From Arthrobacter sp. 18067 (GTDB lineage Bacteria; Actinomycetota; Actinomycetes; Actinomycetales; Micrococcaceae): a DNA stretch of 64,000 bases. This document shows positions 1 through 7,689 of this stretch, piece by piece. Under the pieces are notes generated by a model, which worked only from the letters and a program-made list of their open reading frames with translations, was not told where the DNA came from and made no database searches. The DNA is taken from assembly GCF_902706295.1 (NCBI RefSeq), contig NZ_CACSJJ010000014.1, forward strand, positions 62,001 through 126,000, written 5' to 3'. How positions within the stretch are numbered: position 1 is the stretch's first letter; each line of letters starts with the position of its first letter. The translations under genes and the position numbers were made by a program.

Positions 1-1
1 A

Positions 2-385
2 CTGACGGACGCCTACTTTGCAAAGATGGGGCTGCAGGTTCGCTACTTCATGCCACGCGGCAGCGTAGCGCCGCTCGCCTTCTATTTCCGCGGCGACCTG
101 CTCAACGACTACTCCAACCTGCAACTCATCGGCACGATCAGCACCATGGAGACGTTCCAGAAGATCTACCGCCCGGAGGTCTACAACGCGAACTCCGCCG
201 CCGCCGTCGTCTACCAGCCGAGCCTGGGAGAGCAGGATTACTCGCGGACCCAGATCGATTACGACCGCGTCGAGCGTAGTCAGCTCGCGGTCACTCAGGC
301 GAAGTACACGGAGGAACACTTCATCACGCCCCACAAGGATCTATTGGACCAGTGGACCGCCAAATACCCCGCTCTCGTCAACTGA
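2..385 (+). CDS. mesX: MesX (DUF1852), C-terminal part; gene starts before the window
   Basis: The reading frame is open to the left edge, so only about the last 127 residues are present. The tail contains segments I recognise from DUF1852, such as AKMGLQVRYFMP, ISTMETFQKIYRPE and TEEHFITPHKDLL. In published work on folate-independent methionine synthases, DUF1852 was named MesX, an oxygen-dependent partner required by the MesD-type core methionine synthase. The gene is followed after 20 bp by mesD and then by a flavin reductase, which fits an operon. The catalytic mechanism of MesX is not visible from this fragment, and the start lies outside the window. Confidence 0.85.
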   Translation: MTDAYFAKMGLQVRYFMPRGSVAPLAFYFRGDLLNDYSNLQLIGTISTMETFQKIYRPEVYNANSAAAVVYQPSLGEQDYSRTQIDYDRVERSQLAVTQAKYTEEHFITPHKDLLDQWTAKYPALVN

Positions 386-405
386 CCCACGGAGAATCGT
401 CAATC

Positions 406-1452
406 ATGAACACACTTTTGCCCACCACCGTTGTCGGAAGCCTGCCCAAACCATCGTGGCTCGCACAGCCGGAGACTCTGTGGTCCCCGTGGAAGCTGGA
501 GGGAGATACGTTGCTCGAGGGCAAGCAGGATGCGCTGCGCATTGCCATCCACGAGCAGAGCCGACGCGGCATCGACATCGTCAGCGACGGCGAGCAAACC
601 CGCCAGCACTTCGTCACCACCTTCATCGAGCACCTCAGCGGGGTCGACTTTGAACAGCGCAAGACCGTGCGCATCCGCGATCGCTACGACGCGAGCGTGC
701 CGACCGTCGTCGGGCCGGTGCGCCGCGAGCGGCCGGTATTCGTCGACGACGCGAAGTTCCTCCGCGCAACCACAGACCGGCCGATCAAATGGACTCTTCC
801 CGGTCCCATGACCATGGTGGACACGCTCTTCGATGACCACTACAAGAGCCGCGAGAAGCTGGCCTGGGAGTTCGCTGCGATCCTGAACCAGGAGGCGAAA
901 GAACTGGAGGCGGCCGGCGTGGACATCATCCAGTTCGACGAGCCCGCGTTCAATGTCTTCCTCGATGAGGTCAAGGACTGGGGCGTGGCTGCGCTTGAGA
1001 GAGCGGCAGAAGGGCTGCGTGCGGAGACCGCCGTGCATATCTGCTACGGCTACGGGATCAAGGCGAATAATGACTGGAAGGCGACGCTCGGCTCACAGTG
1101 GCGGCAGTACGAGGAAACATTCCCGCTGCTTCAGAGCTCCAGCATCGACATCATCTCGCTGGAATCCCAGAACTCCCATGTGCCCATGGACCTCATCGAG
1201 CTCCTCCGCGGCAAGAAAGTCATGCTCGGTGCAATCGACGTCGCAAGCGAGACCATCGAGACCCCGGAGGACGTCGCCAACACCCTCCGCAAGGCCCTGC
1301 AGTTCGTCGATGCGGACAAGCTCATCCCCAGCTCCAACTGCGGCATGGCACCGTTCCCCCGGGACGTCGCCCTGGCCAAGCTGAGTGCTCTCAGCGCAGG
1401 GACGAACATCGTTCGCGAGGAACTCGCCCGTTCCGCCCCCACGGTGTCATAA
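406..1452 (+). CDS. mesD: MesD-type core methionine synthase (MetE C-terminal-like)
   Basis: This 348-aa protein corresponds to the catalytic barrel of cobalamin-independent methionine synthase without the N-terminal folate-binding half of MetE. Zinc ligands expected from MetE are visible: His and Cys in VHICYG near residue 210, Glu in SLESQNSH near 252 and Cys in SNCGMAPFP near 312. Also present are TVVGSLPKP at the N-terminus and QFDEPAF. I chose ATG 406 because GGAG lies 11 bp upstream; an in-frame upstream start at 352 would overlap mesX. MesD transfers a methyl group from a non-folate donor to homocysteine and needs MesX, which is encoded just upstream. Confidence 0.85.
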   Translation: MNTLLPTTVVGSLPKPSWLAQPETLWSPWKLEGDTLLEGKQDALRIAIHEQSRRGIDIVSDGEQTRQHFVTTFIEHLSGVDFEQRKTVRIRDRYDASVPTVVGPVRRERPVFVDDAKFLRATTDRPIKWTLPGPMTMVDTLFDDHYKSREKLAWEFAAILNQEAKELEAAGVDIIQFDEPAFNVFLDEVKDWGVAALERAAEGLRAETAVHICYGYGIKANNDWKATLGSQWRQYEETFPLLQSSSIDIISLESQNSHVPMDLIELLRGKKVMLGAIDVASETIETPEDVANTLRKALQFVDADKLIPSSNCGMAPFPRDVALAKLSALSAGTNIVREELARSAPTVS

Positions 1453-1454
1453 CC

Positions 1455-2027
1455 ATGTTTCACGCCTATCCCCCAGACACTTGGCTCGGGGCTCCGAAGC
1501 AAAGCTTCCCGTCCTCCCTCTCGGCCGACGAATTCAAAGCACTGTTCCGTGGCCACCCGGGAGGTGTCGCAGTCATCACGGCGGATGCCGGCGAAGGACC
1601 GGTGGCACTGACGGTATCGTCGGTGGTGTCAGTGAGTGCGGAACCTCCGTTGCTGATTTTCTCGGTCTCGGCACTGTCCTCTGCGTCCGAGGTGCTTTCA
1701 CGCGCCGAAACCGTCGTCGTGCACCTGTTGGACGCGCACGACGTCGACTTGGCGAAGCTTGGAGCGACCCCCGGCGCCGATCGCTTTGACCAGACCCACC
1801 GCTGGTCGGCCCTTGCAACCGGCGAAGCGGTGTATGACGATGTCCGCGCCTGGGTGCGCTGCGCCGTCATCAATCGCATGGAGGTGGGGACCTCCACAAT
1901 CATCGCCGTTCACGCCCTGGAGTCCCGCGTGATGCGTGACATCCAAGCGGGCGAACCCGGCGACGCCCTGGTCTACCACAACCGCACATGGCACCGTCTG
2001 GGCGAGCATTCCAAGCATGAAGGCTGA
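1455..2027 (+). CDS. Flavin reductase family protein
   Basis: This 190-aa protein has the FMN-binding split-barrel flavin reductase fold, with GGVAVITAD, ALTVSSVVSVSAEPPLLIFSV in shorter pieces and a C-terminal YHNRTWHRL typical of the family. The ATG starts two bases after the mesD stop, so it is very likely co-transcribed with mesX and mesD. Such enzymes reduce FMN or FAD with NAD(P)H and hand it to a monooxygenase. Since MesX/MesD activity needs oxygen, this protein may supply reduced flavin to MesX; that link is inference from gene order only. Confidence 0.85.
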   Translation: MFHAYPPDTWLGAPKQSFPSSLSADEFKALFRGHPGGVAVITADAGEGPVALTVSSVVSVSAEPPLLIFSVSALSSASEVLSRAETVVVHLLDAHDVDLAKLGATPGADRFDQTHRWSALATGEAVYDDVRAWVRCAVINRMEVGTSTIIAVHALESRVMRDIQAGEPGDALVYHNRTWHRLGEHSKHEG

Positions 2028-2067
2028 GCGCCGCGCCAACAATGCGATGCAGCAAGCCGAACGGCGC

Positions 2068-2098
2068 ACGACGGCGGGAGCATAACTCCCGCCGTCGT
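2068..2098 (+). terminator. Hairpin terminator after the mesX-mesD-reductase operon
   Basis: Perfect inverted repeat with 13-bp arms (ACGACGGCGGGAG at 2068-2080 and its complement at 2086-2098) and a 5-base loop, 40 bp after the flavin reductase stop. The following CCTCGTTAA is a weak T-tract. Confidence 0.75.
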
Positions 2099-2126
2099 CC
2101 TCGTTAATAGCCGTCGTCCTCGTTAA
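2091..2126. repeat. 17-bp direct repeat partly inside the terminator stem
   Basis: GCCGTCGTCCTCGTTAA occurs at 2091-2107 and again at 2110-2126 with a 2-bp gap. The first copy contains the 3' arm of the terminator plus its tail, so this looks like a local duplication of the terminator end. Confidence 0.7.
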
Positions 2127-2240
2127 AACGGAGCGTCCATCGACTTCCTGAAGGGCTCGGATGCAACCCGGGTCAGCACGCATGCGACGCTTCGGTTCCC
2201 AACCCCGCACGTTGGCCGCGGAACACAACCCTGCGACCGG

Positions 2241-2819
2241 CTAAGCCGCCAGCACCCCTTCGACGGCGGTAATTGCGGCCTGCGTAATGGTTTCCCGCTC
2301 GCCGGATCCATCCACGGTCAACAGAATCCCGCGCTTCGAATAAGCCGTCAGAACTGGCTGGGTTTCGTCCCGGTACAACTCCAACCGACGCTGGATCACG
2401 GCTTCGGTGTCATCGCTGCGGCCTTGCTCGTGAGCACGGCGGAGTATCCGGGCCAGCAGCTCGCTGTCCGAGGCCGTGAGCGCCAGGACAACTTCCAAGG
2501 GCTGTCCCCGAACCGCCAGCATCTCGTCCAGGGCTCCGATCTGAATCACCGTTCGCGGGTAGCCGTCCAACAGAAACCCCTCGGCAGCATCGGCTTCTTC
2601 CATGCGCTGCTTGAGCATGTCCGTGGTGACGTGGTCCGGCACGAACTCACCCCGGTCCATGAACTCGCCGGCTTCCAGGCCGAGATCCGTTTTGTCCCGG
2701 ACATGGGCGCGGAAAAGGTCGCCCGTGGAAATGGCGGGGATCCCAAAATGCCTCGCAAGGTGTTCCGCCTGCGTGCCTTTACCGGAACCCGGAGGGCCCA
2801 TGATGATCAATCGCGCCAT
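2241..2819 (-). CDS. adk: Adenylate kinase, short form, outside the ribosomal operon
   Basis: This 192-aa protein catalyses ATP + AMP = 2 ADP. The P-loop GPPGSGKGT is at residues 8-16, followed by STGDLFRAH and GFLLDGYPRT. The LID region is short (RRAHEQGRSDDTEAVIQRR) with no Cys cluster for zinc, as in short-type bacterial enzymes. In actinobacteria the housekeeping adk normally sits next to secY in the ribosomal protein region; here the gene stands alone between unrelated genes, so it is probably a second copy. The ATG at 2819 is the first start. Confidence 0.88.
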   Translation of the reverse strand: MARLIIMGPPGSGKGTQAEHLARHFGIPAISTGDLFRAHVRDKTDLGLEAGEFMDRGEFVPDHVTTDMLKQRMEEADAAEGFLLDGYPRTVIQIGALDEMLAVRGQPLEVVLALTASDSELLARILRRAHEQGRSDDTEAVIQRRLELYRDETQPVLTAYSKRGILLTVDGSGERETITQAAITAVEGVLAA

Positions 2820-2863
2820 GACACTTGGTCCGTTTCGAGAGGCAGCCGGGACTTAAACCATAC

Positions 2864-2898
2864 GCCGACGACGGCGGGAGGCACCCGCCGTCGTCGGC
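2864..2898. terminator. Strong intergenic hairpin, probably bidirectional
   Basis: Inverted repeat with 15-bp arms (2864-2878 and 2884-2898) and a 5-base loop. On the plus strand it is followed by a T-rich tract (TTCTTTTTGCTTT). The only gene reading into it is the minus-strand SRPBCC gene ending at 2923, which would enter through the A-rich side, so it should end that operon before adk. Confidence 0.75.
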
Positions 2899-2922
2899 TT
2901 CTTTTTGCTTTCGGTTCAGTCG

Positions 2923-3420
2923 TCAGACGTTGGCCGGTTCCGCAAGAACGGCATCGATCTGCTCGATCGCCTCGCGCATTCCTTCTTCCATGCCCATCTC
3001 GGCCATCTTCTGCATCTGTTCCTCGGACTCGAAGCTGGAGGTGATGGTCATTCGCGTGCGGCTATCCACGGGCTCGAGCTTCACTACGGCGTGCGTGATG
3101 CCGAGGTCGTCGACGGGCTCGCCCTTCTCGTCAGCGAAGCCGTCGTCAAACTCCAGGTGGTCCGGGGCGTTGATGGTGGTGAACTTCCACCAACCGCGGG
3201 CCTTGGTGCCGTCCGGGCCGGTCATGTAGTAGGCAGCCTTGCCCCCGGCAGTGAACTCGTGGGTTTCAAAAGTCGCGGGCCACGTTGGCGGCCCCCACCA
3301 GCGTTCGAGCTGCCGCGGGTCCTCCCAGATCCTCCAGACGCGCTTCACGTCCGCGTCGAATTCGGCCACGATGGTGAAGCTGAGGGCTTCAACATCCTTG
3401 CTTACGCTGACAACAGTCAT
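2923..3420 (-). CDS. SRPBCC (AHSA1-like) protein
   Basis: This 165-aa protein of the START/Bet v1-like SRPBCC fold shows the AHSA1 pattern: a domain beginning with FDADVKRVWRIWEDP, then LERWWGPPTWPA, YYMTGPDG and GWWKFTTINAPDHLEF. These proteins bind hydrophobic ligands; the ligand here is unknown. The gene overlaps the upstream ArsR regulator by 4 bp (ATGA), the usual ArsR-AHSA1 pair in actinobacteria, and is presumably controlled by it. Confidence 0.85.
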   Translation of the reverse strand: MTVVSVSKDVEALSFTIVAEFDADVKRVWRIWEDPRQLERWWGPPTWPATFETHEFTAGGKAAYYMTGPDGTKARGWWKFTTINAPDHLEFDDGFADEKGEPVDDLGITHAVVKLEPVDSRTRMTITSSFESEEQMQKMAEMGMEEGMREAIEQIDAVLAEPANV

Positions 3421-3782
3421 GGCAGATCCCTTTCGTCATCTTCAGCGAGTATGTCCGCGATCCGGCTGGCCCGTTGCCGCCAGATCATTTCGAATTGGTC
3501 CAACAGATGCCGGGCTTTTTGCAGTCCATCGTGATTCCCCCGCACAATCTGCTCCCTCCCACGCTTCTCCTTGGTCACCAGGGAGGCCCGTTCCAAGACC
3601 GCAACATGCTTCTGCACGGCCGCGAAACTCATGGCGTAGAGCCCAGCCAGCCCGGAGACCGAGTACTCTCCCGCCGTCACCCGGGCCACGATGTCCCTGC
3701 GGGTGGCGTCGGACAATGCCTGGAACAGGCGGTCGAGCTCGACGTCTCGTTCGGGTATCGGGGTGAGCTGATCTACAACCAT
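3417..3782 (-). CDS. ArsR-family winged-helix regulator
   Basis: This 121-aa protein carries an ArsR-type winged helix: LFQALSDATRRDIVARV, then SVSGLAGLYAMSFAAVQKHVAVLERASLV as the helix-turn-helix. No metal-binding Cys motif (ELCVCDL) is present, so it belongs to the non-metal group that is commonly paired with SRPBCC proteins. It is the first gene of a two-gene unit with the SRPBCC gene and probably represses its own promoter. The intergenic region up to 3921 separates it from the divergent exo-rhamnogalacturonan lyase gene. Confidence 0.85.
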   Translation of the reverse strand: MVVDQLTPIPERDVELDRLFQALSDATRRDIVARVTAGEYSVSGLAGLYAMSFAAVQKHVAVLERASLVTKEKRGREQIVRGNHDGLQKARHLLDQFEMIWRQRASRIADILAEDDERDLP

Positions 3783-3885
3783 TTGGTTGTACGATACGCC
3801 CGGGCTGGACAGGTGTCAATGGACCAGGGCTTGACCACCCCTTGCGGCCCCGCACCACCACGGGTAAGTTATTGAAACGTCTCAA

Positions 3886-3897
3886 GAAAGCGTTTTC
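3886..3897 (+). promoter_or_regulatory. LacI-type operator GAAAGCGTTTTC
   Basis: A near-palindrome of the form seen in LacI/CcpA-family operators, 25 bp before the lyase start codon. The identical 12-mer, in the same orientation relative to its gene, lies upstream of the PL11 lyase (13781-13792). A TGAAACGT element occurs 13 bp upstream (3873-3880). Confidence 0.65.
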
Positions 3898-3921
3898 CCA
3901 ACTCCTTAGGTGGACTCGATC

Positions 3922-6594
3922 ATGACTCAGCACGCCCCGATCACGTGGATCGATGGCGAACCGCCCGCCGGACTCAGCGGCGGCACGACGTGGGGAATGC
4001 CGTTCCAACGCGGCATAGTTCCGGACGCAGCCGCACTCAGGGTCCTCGACTCCGGCGGCGGCCCCGTGAATGCCCAAACCTGGCCGCTGGCCACTTGGCC
4101 CGATGGCTCCCTCAAGTGGGCAGGCATTGCCATCGGTGCAACTGATCAGCCCGCGGCCTCTTACAGCGTGGCCCCCTCAACCGACACGCACGACGGCGGT
4201 CCGGCAGTCGTCGTCGAACACTCACCGGAAGTAACGGTCACCGAGACGGAAGCGTCGGTCACCGTCTCGACGGGCAAACTGGAGATGGTGCTGGCGCGCA
4301 CCGGGCGAAGTCTGTTCAGCAGGCTGAGCCGCGACGGTTCCGTGGTGGCGAAGGAAGCCCGGCTGGTGAGCTTGCTCCAAAAGGACCTGATCGACGGTGC
4401 AGGTACCTCTGAGCGTGAAGGATTCACCGGCCACACCACCAGCGTCACCGTGGAGCAGCGGGGTCCGGTCCGTGCAGTGGTCCGCGTCGATGGCCGGCAC
4501 CAAGCCGATGACGGCACCAAAGAATGGCTCCCGTTCACCGTCCGCTTCTACTTCTACGCAGGTGCCGGCAGCGTCCGGATGATGCACTCGTTCATCTGGG
4601 ACGGCGACGCTGAACAGGATTTCCTGGCCGGACTTGGCGTTCAGTTCACGGTCCCCCTCGCCAGCGAGTTGCATGATCGGCATGTCCGGATCGCGGGCGC
4701 GGACGGCGGTTTCCTGGTGGAGGCCGTCCGTGGGCTGACCGGACTACGGCGGGATCCGGGCGAGGAAGTCCGCGTGGCACAGATCGCCGGCCTGCCCACG
4801 CCGCCGCTCAGCGAATGGAGTCCACTGGTCTCCGAGCGCCTCCACCTCATCCCGGGTTGGAACGATTACACCCTCACCCAGCTGACGTCGGACGGCTTTG
4901 AACTGCGCAAGCGAACCGCCCCCGGCCACGGCTGGGTTGGCATTTCAGGCGGTACACGATCGTCAGGTTTCTGCTCCGTGAGCGACCTGGGAGGAGGCCT
5001 GGGCATTGGCATCCGTGACTTCTGGCAGTCCCACCCGGGGCAGCTGGACATCCGCGGGGCAGCCACCGCGGAAGCCACGATGACGGCGTGGCTCTACTCT
5101 CCCGAAGCCCAACCGATGGACCTCCGCTTCTATCACGACGGCCTGGGTCAGGACACGTTCGAGGACCAGCTTGAGGGCCTCGAAATCACGTACGAGGACT
5201 ACGAGCCCGGCTTCGGCAACCCCACAGGCATCGCGCGCACGCATGAGCTCACGCTGTTCGCCTATGAGGCCACGCCCAGCACGGAAACCCTCGCCGCCGA
5301 TGCCAAGGCCGCGTCCACTCCCCCGCTGCTGCAACCCTCGCCCGCGTACCTGCACGCCGCCGGCGTCTTCGGCAACTGGGCGCCGGTGGACCGCAGCACC
5401 CCCGCCCGGGCAGAACTGGAAGACAAGCTGGATTTCCTGTTCGACTTCTACCAAGGCCAGACCGAACAGCGCCGCTGGTATGGGTTCTGGAACTATGGCG
5501 ACGTCATGCACACCTATGACACCGACCGGCATGTCTGGCGTTACGACGTAGGCGGCTACGCGTGGGACAACTCCGAGCTCTCGCCGGACCTCTGGCTCTG
5601 GTACATGTACCTGCGCACCGGCCGCGCGGATGTGTTCCGCTACGCCGAGGCCATGACCCGCCACACCGGCGAAGTGGACGTCTACCATCTGGGCCCCTGG
5701 CGCGGTTTGGGTTCACGGCACAACGTCCAGCACTGGGGTTGCAGCGCCAAACAATTGCGCATCAGCACCCCGGCCTACCGGCGGTTCTACTACTACCTCA
5801 CGGCGGATGAACGCACGGGCGATCTCCTTACCGAGTTGGTGGACAGCGACCAGAACTTCCTGGGGCTGGACCCGGTCCGCAAGGTCAGGCCCGACGCCGA
5901 TACTTACCGCCCGGACCGCGGCGCCTTGGGCGTCGGGCTCGGCACCGACTGGGGTTCGCTGGCCGCCACGTGGCTCACTGATTGGGAGCGTACGGGCAAC
6001 CCGCGCTCACGCGACCGTCTGCTGGGCACCATGGCAGACATCGGCGCATTGAAGTATGGCTTCCTGACAGGCGAAGCGCTGTATGACCTGGATGCAGGAA
6101 GGTTCGACGCCGGCAGGGAAGTCATCAGCGTCTCGCACCTGAGTGCCGTGTTCGGTTTGGTGGAAATCTGCAGCGAACTGATCAGCCTGGTGCCGGACGA
6201 GGACTTCGAAGAAGCCTGGATGCAGTATTGCCGGCTGTTCCTGGCCACCCCGGAGGAGCAGATCGCAGAGGTCGGGCAACCTTTGGCCGGCATCTACCTC
6301 ACCCAGGCGCATAGCAGGCTCACGGCTTACGCCGCGGCCCGGCTGGGCTCGCCGGAACTGGCGGAGTTGGCATGGGAAAGCTTTGCCGAAGGTGGGGAGA
6401 ACCTGAACCACGCCGAGGCTTTCACGCTCAAGAAGATCCTGCCGCCATACGTGCTTCAGCCGGTCGATGAAGCCCCAACAGTCTCCACCAACGACACCGC
6501 CCAGTTCGGCCTGGCCGTCATCCAAAACCTGGCCCTGATCGGCCACCACCTGCCGACGGCGGCCGATGCACCGCAGGAGGTCCCGGCGTCGTAG
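3922..6594 (+). CDS. Exo-rhamnogalacturonan lyase-like protein (YetA/PcRGLX family, PL26-like)
   Basis: This 890-aa protein has no signal peptide, so it probably acts in the cytoplasm on imported oligosaccharides. It resembles the PcRGLX/YetA family of exo-acting lyases that release unsaturated disaccharides from rhamnogalacturonan I ends. Family-like features are WATWPDGSLKWAG in the N-terminal domain, a beta-sandwich, and a Trp/Tyr-rich barrel region (RRWYGFWNYGDVMHTYD, YAWDNSELSPDLWLWYMY, RGLGSRHNVQHWGCSAKQ). Start ATG 3922 is supported by AGGTGG 8 bp upstream; an in-frame GTG at 3910 is less likely. The operator upstream is shared with the secreted PL11 lyase, consistent with one pectin regulon. 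The family call rests on recognised composition, not on an alignment. Confidence 0.75.
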   Translation: MTQHAPITWIDGEPPAGLSGGTTWGMPFQRGIVPDAAALRVLDSGGGPVNAQTWPLATWPDGSLKWAGIAIGATDQPAASYSVAPSTDTHDGGPAVVVEHSPEVTVTETEASVTVSTGKLEMVLARTGRSLFSRLSRDGSVVAKEARLVSLLQKDLIDGAGTSEREGFTGHTTSVTVEQRGPVRAVVRVDGRHQADDGTKEWLPFTVRFYFYAGAGSVRMMHSFIWDGDAEQDFLAGLGVQFTVPLASELHDRHVRIAGADGGFLVEAVRGLTGLRRDPGEEVRVAQIAGLPTPPLSEWSPLVSERLHLIPGWNDYTLTQLTSDGFELRKRTAPGHGWVGISGGTRSSGFCSVSDLGGGLGIGIRDFWQSHPGQLDIRGAATAEATMTAWLYSPEAQPMDLRFYHDGLGQDTFEDQLEGLEITYEDYEPGFGNPTGIARTHELTLFAYEATPSTETLAADAKAASTPPLLQPSPAYLHAAGVFGNWAPVDRSTPARAELEDKLDFLFDFYQGQTEQRRWYGFWNYGDVMHTYDTDRHVWRYDVGGYAWDNSELSPDLWLWYMYLRTGRADVFRYAEAMTRHTGEVDVYHLGPWRGLGSRHNVQHWGCSAKQLRISTPAYRRFYYYLTADERTGDLLTELVDSDQNFLGLDPVRKVRPDADTYRPDRGALGVGLGTDWGSLAATWLTDWERTGNPRSRDRLLGTMADIGALKYGFLTGEALYDLDAGRFDAGREVISVSHLSAVFGLVEICSELISLVPDEDFEEAWMQYCRLFLATPEEQIAEVGQPLAGIYLTQAHSRLTAYAAARLGSPELAELAWESFAEGGENLNHAEAFTLKKILPPYVLQPVDEAPTVSTNDTAQFGLAVIQNLALIGHHLPTAADAPQEVPAS

Positions 6595-6641
6595 TTTCCT
6601 CTGCTTCCTGACCTTCTTTGGCGCCATCGAGGCCGGAAAGT

Positions 6642-6661
6642 AACCCAAAGGGGTTGTTTTT
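6642..6661 (+). terminator. Small hairpin with T-tract after the exo-lyase
   Basis: AACCC-AAAG-GGGTT followed by GTTTTTAGG, 48 bp after the stop. It sits inside a larger imperfect inverted repeat (about 19-bp arms at 6604-6622 and 6674-6693), between two convergent genes. Confidence 0.5.
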
Positions 6662-6702
6662 AGGTCCAGCTGTGCCCAAAGAGGGTCAGGAAGCCACCGG
6701 CT

Positions 6703-7581
6703 CTAGGAGCTGGAGCGCGGATGCATGATCCGCATCTGGTCCCAGGTCCGCTCCGAGGCGGCGATGTTCTGGTTGGAGCGCTCGCGATCCAAAGACGCCA
6801 GCTCGACGGCGATCGCCTGGACCGCGGACACCGCACCCGTCAGGGACGGGAAGAAGCCGGCACCTTCGGTGGGGACCACGATCCTGTGGTCTGCGTGCAC
6901 GGCCACAGGCGAGCCCGCGCTGTCGGTGATCGAAACTATGGGTGTGCCCAGATTGTGGGCGATCTCGACGGCCCGCATGGTGCTGTCGTAGACCCGCCAC
7001 AAGCTGATGGCGATGACCAGATCCTCTGCACCAAGCCGTGCAATGGCATTGGTGAGGGCGGCGACGTCGGCGTCGAGGAGCCGGACGTTGTAACCGGCGA
7101 TGATCGCGTTGTGCTCCAGAGCTTTGCCGGGGATCGCGTAACTACCCGCGGCAACGATGTAAGTTTGCCGTGCGCCCGCGATCGCCTCCGCAATATTATG
7201 AAGAGTGTGGGCGTCCAATGTGCGCTCGAAATGCGCCAGGTTCGCCCGGTCGGTGGACACCGCCGCCTGTGCAGGACTACTGATGTGGCCGTTGTGTTCG
7301 GCCGCAACCTCCACTGCGCTCAGCGACGCAAGAAACCGCGAACGCAGCTCAAATTGGAAGTCTGCCCACCCCTTGAATCCCAGTGTTTGCGCGGTTCTGG
7401 TCACGGTCGAGGCGTTCGAGGCGGCCACTGCGGCGATGTCGCTGACCGAGCCGTAGGAGGCAAGGCGGGGCTGGGATCGGAGGATGCCAATCACTTGCAT
7501 TTGGCGTGCCGCGAGCTTCCGTCCCTGGACACGACTATCCAGCCACTCGGTCAACGTTGACGAGTCGAAATCTTCTTCCAC
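6703..7581 (-). CDS. MurR/RpiR-family regulator with SIS domain
   Basis: This 292-aa protein has an N-terminal RpiR helix-turn-helix (YGSVSDIAAVAASNASTVTR, residues about 43-62, then LGFKGWADFQFELR) and a C-terminal SIS sugar-isomerase-like sensor domain (YIVAAGSYAIPGKALEHN, LVIAISLWRVYDSTMRAVEIA). Such regulators usually sense phosphosugars or related metabolites. It is divergently transcribed from an MFS-GAF-amidohydrolase operon and is the obvious candidate to control it. The effector is unknown. Confidence 0.85.
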   Translation of the reverse strand: MEEDFDSSTLTEWLDSRVQGRKLAARQMQVIGILRSQPRLASYGSVSDIAAVAASNASTVTRTAQTLGFKGWADFQFELRSRFLASLSAVEVAAEHNGHISSPAQAAVSTDRANLAHFERTLDAHTLHNIAEAIAGARQTYIVAAGSYAIPGKALEHNAIIAGYNVRLLDADVAALTNAIARLGAEDLVIAISLWRVYDSTMRAVEIAHNLGTPIVSITDSAGSPVAVHADHRIVVPTEGAGFFPSLTGAVSAVQAIAVELASLDRERSNQNIAASERTWDQMRIMHPRSSS

Positions 7582-7628
7582 CTATTGACCTACCTCACAC
7601 TTTGGCCGTACCTTCGATACATCACTTC

Positions 7629-7644
7629 TGCACAGATCCGTGCA
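7629..7644. promoter_or_regulatory. Candidate operator between RpiR regulator and MFS operon
   Basis: TGCACAGATCCGTGCA, an interrupted inverted repeat (TGCAC/GTGCA around AGATCC) in the 108-bp divergent intergenic region, 46 bp upstream of the MFS start. A plausible RpiR binding site. Confidence 0.45.
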
Positions 7645-7689
7645 TATTCCTAAAAATGTACAACTTGGCCCACTTTGGCAGGAATCACC

